A stretch of 7,699 bases of DNA from contig DFZJ01000020.1 in assembly GCA_002382045.1 (NCBI GenBank), forward strand, positions 1 to 7,699, in the 5' to 3' direction. Under the pieces are notes generated by a model that was not told the origin of the DNA, did not search any database, and worked only from the letters and a program-made list of their open reading frames with translations. Shown here piece after piece: positions 5,645-7,699 of the stretch. A program made the position numbers and the translations under genes. This DNA is from Syntrophaceae bacterium UBA4059 (GTDB lineage Bacteria > Desulfobacterota > Syntrophia > Syntrophales > Smithellaceae). Each line of letters begins with the position of its first letter. Positions within the stretch are counted from its first letter, which is position 1.

Positions 5645-6571
5645 ATGGAGTTGAAAGACATTAAAAAGGTGCTCATTCTGGGCGCAGGCGCCATGGGACA
5701 GCAGATCGGCTTTGTGTGCGCGATGCACGGCTACAACGTTACACTCTATGACATCTCGGACGACATTCTAAAAACGTCCCTGCAACGAATGGAAAAGCTC
5801 GGGGCGTCATTTTTCGTCCCCACCGGCAAAATCACCGCCGATGAGCTTAAAGAGGTCATGGGCCGCATAACAACCACTTCCAACCCGGAAGCTGCGGCAA
5901 AAGATGCTGACATCATCAGCGAATCCGTACCCGAGAATCCGGAGATGAAGGCGAAGGTCTTTGCCCAATTCAACGAACTCTGCCCGGAACGGACCATCTT
6001 CACCACCAATACATCGCTCCTCATGCCTTCGCAGTTTGCCGAGTCCACGGGCCGTCCGGAAAAACTTGTGGCGCTTCATTTCCATGACGCAAGGATGACC
6101 AATGTGGTGGATGTTATGCCCCATCCGGGAACAAACCCGGCGGTAACGCAGCTGGTACACGATTTTGCCGTAAGCATCGGCCAGATTGTCATCAGGCTGC
6201 ATCGGGAAAGCAACGGATATGTCTACAACGCCATGATCGCGAACCTTCTGACTGCGGCGATGACTCTGGCAACGACGGATGTCGCCGGCATCGAGGACAT
6301 CGACCGGGCATGGATGGGTGTGACGCGCATGCCGATAGGGCCTTTCGGCATTATGGACCAGATGGGTTTGAAGACCGTGTGGACCGTCAATGATTATATG
6401 GCACGTCAGGTCCGGGGCGCCCAGGCTGACCAGATCAAGGCGAATGCGGACTTCCTGAAACAATATGTGGACAGGGGTGAACTGGGAGCCATAACAAAGA
6501 AGGGATTTTATTCCTACCCAATGCCTAAGTATGCCCAACCGGGATTTCTTGCGGGTGATGTTAAAAAATAA
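5645..6571 (+). CDS. 3-hydroxyacyl-CoA dehydrogenase (NAD-dependent)
   Basis: A 308-residue protein that should oxidise an L-3-hydroxyacyl-CoA to the 3-ketoacyl-CoA with NAD+, or the reverse, in the cytoplasm. The start at 5645 has AAGGAAAGG upstream with about seven bases spacing. Residues 9-36 form the Rossmann start (VLILGAGAMGQQIG, acidic Asp36 after strand 2, fitting NAD). SESVPENPEMKAKVF (92-106) and TNTSLLMP with Ser124 follow. The catalytic region reads ALHFHDARMTNVVDVMPHPG, with His145. Asn195 lies in NGYVYNAMIANLL, and the C-terminal helical domain includes MPIGPFGIMDQMGLKTVW (residues 235-252). The usual catalytic Glu after HFFNPV appears as Asp156, as in a subfamily with the NVVDVMPHPG form. 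No other beta-oxidation gene is beside it, so its exact substrate is open. The gene looks intact and ends four bases before the convergent M20 tail. Confidence 0.92.
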   Translation: MELKDIKKVLILGAGAMGQQIGFVCAMHGYNVTLYDISDDILKTSLQRMEKLGASFFVPTGKITADELKEVMGRITTTSNPEAAAKDADIISESVPENPEMKAKVFAQFNELCPERTIFTTNTSLLMPSQFAESTGRPEKLVALHFHDARMTNVVDVMPHPGTNPAVTQLVHDFAVSIGQIVIRLHRESNGYVYNAMIANLLTAAMTLATTDVAGIEDIDRAWMGVTRMPIGPFGIMDQMGLKTVWTVNDYMARQVRGAQADQIKANADFLKQYVDRGELGAITKKGFYSYPMPKYAQPGFLAGDVKK

Positions 6572-6575
6572 CCGT

Positions 6576-6771
6576 TTACGCGCAAAGGGTCTTGATAATA
6601 TCCCGGGTCATCTTGATGCCCGGCGGCAGATTGTCGATGCCATGAACGCGGCGACGTCTGGATCATTTCTATTTTAATCCGGTCATCAGCAATGCAAGAG
6701 ACCAGCCAGCGCCGGAATTCTGCGGCGTCCGTTTCAGGCAGCAGGGCGGCAATGGCAGCGGTTGCTTTTGC
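6576..6771 (-). pseudogene. C-terminal scraps of an M20-family metallopeptidase
   Basis: Two short stretches in different frames resemble the end of M20 peptidases. From 6771 to about 6650 the frame reads AKATAAIAALLPETDAAEFR, then SCIADDRIKIEMIQTSP, the shape of the dimerisation-domain segment (usually ATVNxRLLPG, then a helix, then DxRIxIE). From 6644 to a TAA at 6578-6576 another frame reads HGIDNLPPGIKMTRDIIKTL, like the C-terminal helix after the HGxNE motif. Everything between (the rest of the catalytic domain) is missing, with the join near 6645-6655. Catalytic metal ligands are absent apart from the possible His of HGID. It runs toward the dehydrogenase gene on the other strand with almost no gap. 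Family assignment rests on short stretches and is moderate. Confidence 0.6.
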
Positions 6772-6882
6772 TGGTCAACACCTCTCGATTTCTCATTTTG
6801 CCGGGCATTCATATTCCCCCTTCGGCATCGAAGATTTAAGTAACAGATATAACAAACGCATAAACTGGATGAACCTTTTCGC

Positions 6883-7104
6883 TCAAATAAAAAATTTCCC
6901 GGGATTAAACAGATTTTCCGGATACAGCAATGCCTTGAGGCGCCTCATGAGCAGAAGGCTTTCCCCGTGCTCTGTTTCCATAAAACGGCTTTTGCCGATG
7001 CCGTGCTCACCGGTGCAGGTGCCTTCAAATTCCAGCGCCTTCATCACAATGTTCCTGCTCGCTTCTTCCACGCGCGCCCAGCGTTTCTTGTTCTGCGAAT
7101 CATC
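6883..7104 (-). pseudogene. C-terminal remnant of a GlcD-type FAD-linked oxidase
   Basis: The frame encodes RWARVEEASRNIVMKALEFE, then GTCTGEHGIGKSRFMETEHG and LLYPENLFNPGKFFI before TGA at 6885-6883. This is the end of the FAD-oxidase C domain of glycolate oxidase GlcD and D-lactate dehydrogenases, including the GTCTGEHGIG motif. The usual GxGK spacing after HGIG looks one or two residues short. Some 400 N-terminal residues, including the whole FAD_binding_4 domain, are missing. The open frame continues to 7323, but beyond about 7104 it no longer resembles the family and lies opposite the cytochrome-like remnant. The truncated gene has no start or ribosome binding site. Confidence 0.85.
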
Positions 7105-7389
7105 CATTACAGCGGACTTCCCGGCCGCGCCTACGCCAAACTCCTCAAGGAGAAATGGACGGAGGTTTTCCCGACAGGCGCCTATTGGAATCATACGGAA
7201 CTCGTCTCCGACAATCGTCTGGCAGCCTTTGCCAGCGACACCAGCACCTATGCCTTTGACCCGCCGAAAAAGGGCAAAGTTCAGGTCACGGTAACGCTCC
7301 TCTACCGCCGCGCCTTCATCCAACTAATGGAACAGAAAAAATGGGACGTTCCGGACATCATCATGGCCCGGCAGAAGCTGACGATTTAA
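7096..7389 (+). pseudogene. C-terminal remnant of a probable multihaem cytochrome c-type protein
   Basis: From about 7096 the plus frame reads RIIHYSGLPGRAYAKLLKEK, then AYWNHTELVSDNRLAAFASD, TYAFDPPKKGKVQVTVTLLY and RRAFIQLMEQKKWDVPDIIM, ending at TAA 7387-7389. The order SDNR, then a beta-type segment, then YRRAF-WDVPDIIM resembles the C-terminal domain of periplasmic multihaem cytochromes of sulfate and metal reducers. No CXXCH haem motif is in the piece, so the assignment is from memory of this tail only. About 98 codons remain; the 5' end is cut at the same point as the FAD-oxidase remnant on the other strand. Upstream codons to 6967 are open but antisense to that remnant. There is no start signal. 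Confidence 0.5.
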
Positions 7390-7488
7390 TGTCTGCTGTC
7401 GGGGGAAATTTAATAATAAAGCGTGAAGCAGGCCATTGGCGAGTTGTTGGAAACAAAGGGTTAGGATCAAGAAATTCGTGACAAAAGC
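7390..7488. other. Intergenic stretch without a recognisable gene
   Basis: No gene is seen. One copy of GTGAAGC (7423-7429), the unit found in tandem at 1862-1875, lies here. Confidence 0.5.
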
Positions 7489-7518
7489 GCCGCCGCCCTT
7501 CCGATGAAGGGCGGCGGC
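7489..7518 (-). terminator. Strong intrinsic-type terminator downstream of the small heat-shock gene
   Basis: A perfect 12-bp GC-rich stem (7489-7500 with 7507-7518) closes a six-base loop. On the minus strand it starts 11 bases after the heat-shock stop codon and is followed by GCTTTTG, a short T-tract. Read on the plus strand it is followed by TTGGTTTT, so it may also stop transcription from the cytochrome remnant side. Confidence 0.8.
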
Positions 7519-7529
7519 TTGGTTTTGGG

Positions 7530-7699
7530 TCATGCCGCTTTAATCGGCACCTTAGTCCCTTTGGCTTTTGCCGATTGGCTCTTGGGAATCGTGATGTTCA
7601 AGACGCCGTTTTTAAAGCTCGCTTCCGCTTTATTGGCATCCGTCTCCGTGGAGAGTGGAATGACACGATTGAAGGAACCATAGGATCGTTCCATGTAAT
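7530..7699 (-). CDS. Small heat-shock protein, Hsp20/alpha-crystallin family (C-terminal part; start off the right edge)
   Basis: The frame is open from the right edge to TGA at 7532-7530, 55 codons. It encodes YGSFNRVIPLSTETDANKAE, then ASFKNGVLNITIPKSQ, the last strands of the alpha-crystallin domain with the conserved A-x-x-x-NGVL motif. The tail AKAKGTKVPIKAA follows; its I/V-x-I/V-type motif (VPI) binds neighbouring subunits in this family. Such proteins are ATP-independent cytoplasmic holdases that keep unfolding proteins soluble under stress. Usual length is about 140-160 residues, so roughly 95 lie outside. The strong terminator at 7489-7518 ends its transcript. Nothing suggests damage in the visible part. 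Confidence 0.95.
   Translation of the reverse strand, partial: YMERSYGSFNRVIPLSTETDANKAEASFKNGVLNITIPKSQSAKAKGTKVPIKAA

Noticed and set aside
5807..6538. Minus-strand open frame (243 codons)
   Set aside because: Antisense shadow of the 3-hydroxyacyl-CoA dehydrogenase.
6603..6624. Stem-loop after the dehydrogenase as a terminator
   Set aside because: Only a five-base stem and no T-tract; it lies in the M20 remnant.
6692..7294. Plus-strand open frame (200 codons)
   Set aside because: It crosses three remnants; its sequence is antisense to the M20 and FAD-oxidase scraps and shows no domain.
1..7699. Insertion sequence, CRISPR array, phage or toxin-antitoxin system causing the decay
   Set aside because: No transposase or integrase frame, no regularly spaced repeats, no terminal inverted repeats with target duplication and no recognisable toxin or antitoxin were found.
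1..7699. A new multi-gene functional system
   Set aside because: The intact genes have unrelated roles and are isolated by remnants; nothing indicates that they work together.

Overview
The window looks like chromosomal DNA from a Gram-negative, probably anaerobic bacterium, most plausibly a member of the Desulfobacterota (Syntrophales or relatives). The basis is the gene mix: PAS-rich sensor proteins, a 5TM-LYT sensor, an AAA/DUF4143-type ATPase, a glycolate-oxidase-type FAD protein, a 3-hydroxyacyl-CoA dehydrogenase and a probable multihaem cytochrome tail. This assignment is inference from recognised families; no search was run.

The main character of the region is decay. Only four genes look intact as far as they can be seen: a membrane sensor with two PAS domains running off the left edge (minus strand, 1-1493), a metal-dependent amidohydrolase (plus, 3755-5320), a 3-hydroxyacyl-CoA dehydrogenase (plus, 5645-6571) and the C-terminal end of a small heat-shock protein running off the right edge (minus, 7530-7699). 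Between them lie eight gene remnants. They are a sensor histidine kinase collapsed onto itself (1490-1817), a PAS fragment (1895-2236), a membrane-fusion (HlyD/MacA-type) protein with an internal deletion (2374-2774), an AAA/DUF4143 ATPase with two frameshifts and several deletions (2870-3670), an ABC ATPase scrap (5368-5559), an M20 peptidase tail (6576-6771), a GlcD-type FAD oxidase tail (6883-7104) and a probable cytochrome tail (7096-7389).

Left part (1-2236, minus strand): relics of a sensory operon. The kinase remnant stops inside the start codon of the 5TM-PAS sensor (ATGA overlap), so the two were once translationally coupled. Middle part (2237-5644, plus strand): remnants of an export system (membrane-fusion protein and ABC ATPase), now separated by the dead ATPase and the intact amidohydrolase. 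A strikingly well-preserved promoter with a direct repeat and a palindrome (2791-2858) still stands in front of the dead ATPase. Right part (5645-7699): the dehydrogenase converges on the M20 tail only a few bases away. Two oppositely oriented genes have both lost their 5' ends at one shared breakpoint near 7100. A strong stem-loop terminator ends the heat-shock gene.

Short 7-bp tandem repeats of one type (consensus S-TGAA-SC/YC) recur in the gaps between remnants, and some sit near the ends of dead genes. I see no tRNA, rRNA, CRISPR array, insertion sequence or phage gene, and no convincing new multi-gene system. The most interesting material is the regulatory region at 2791-2858 and the pattern of erosion itself.
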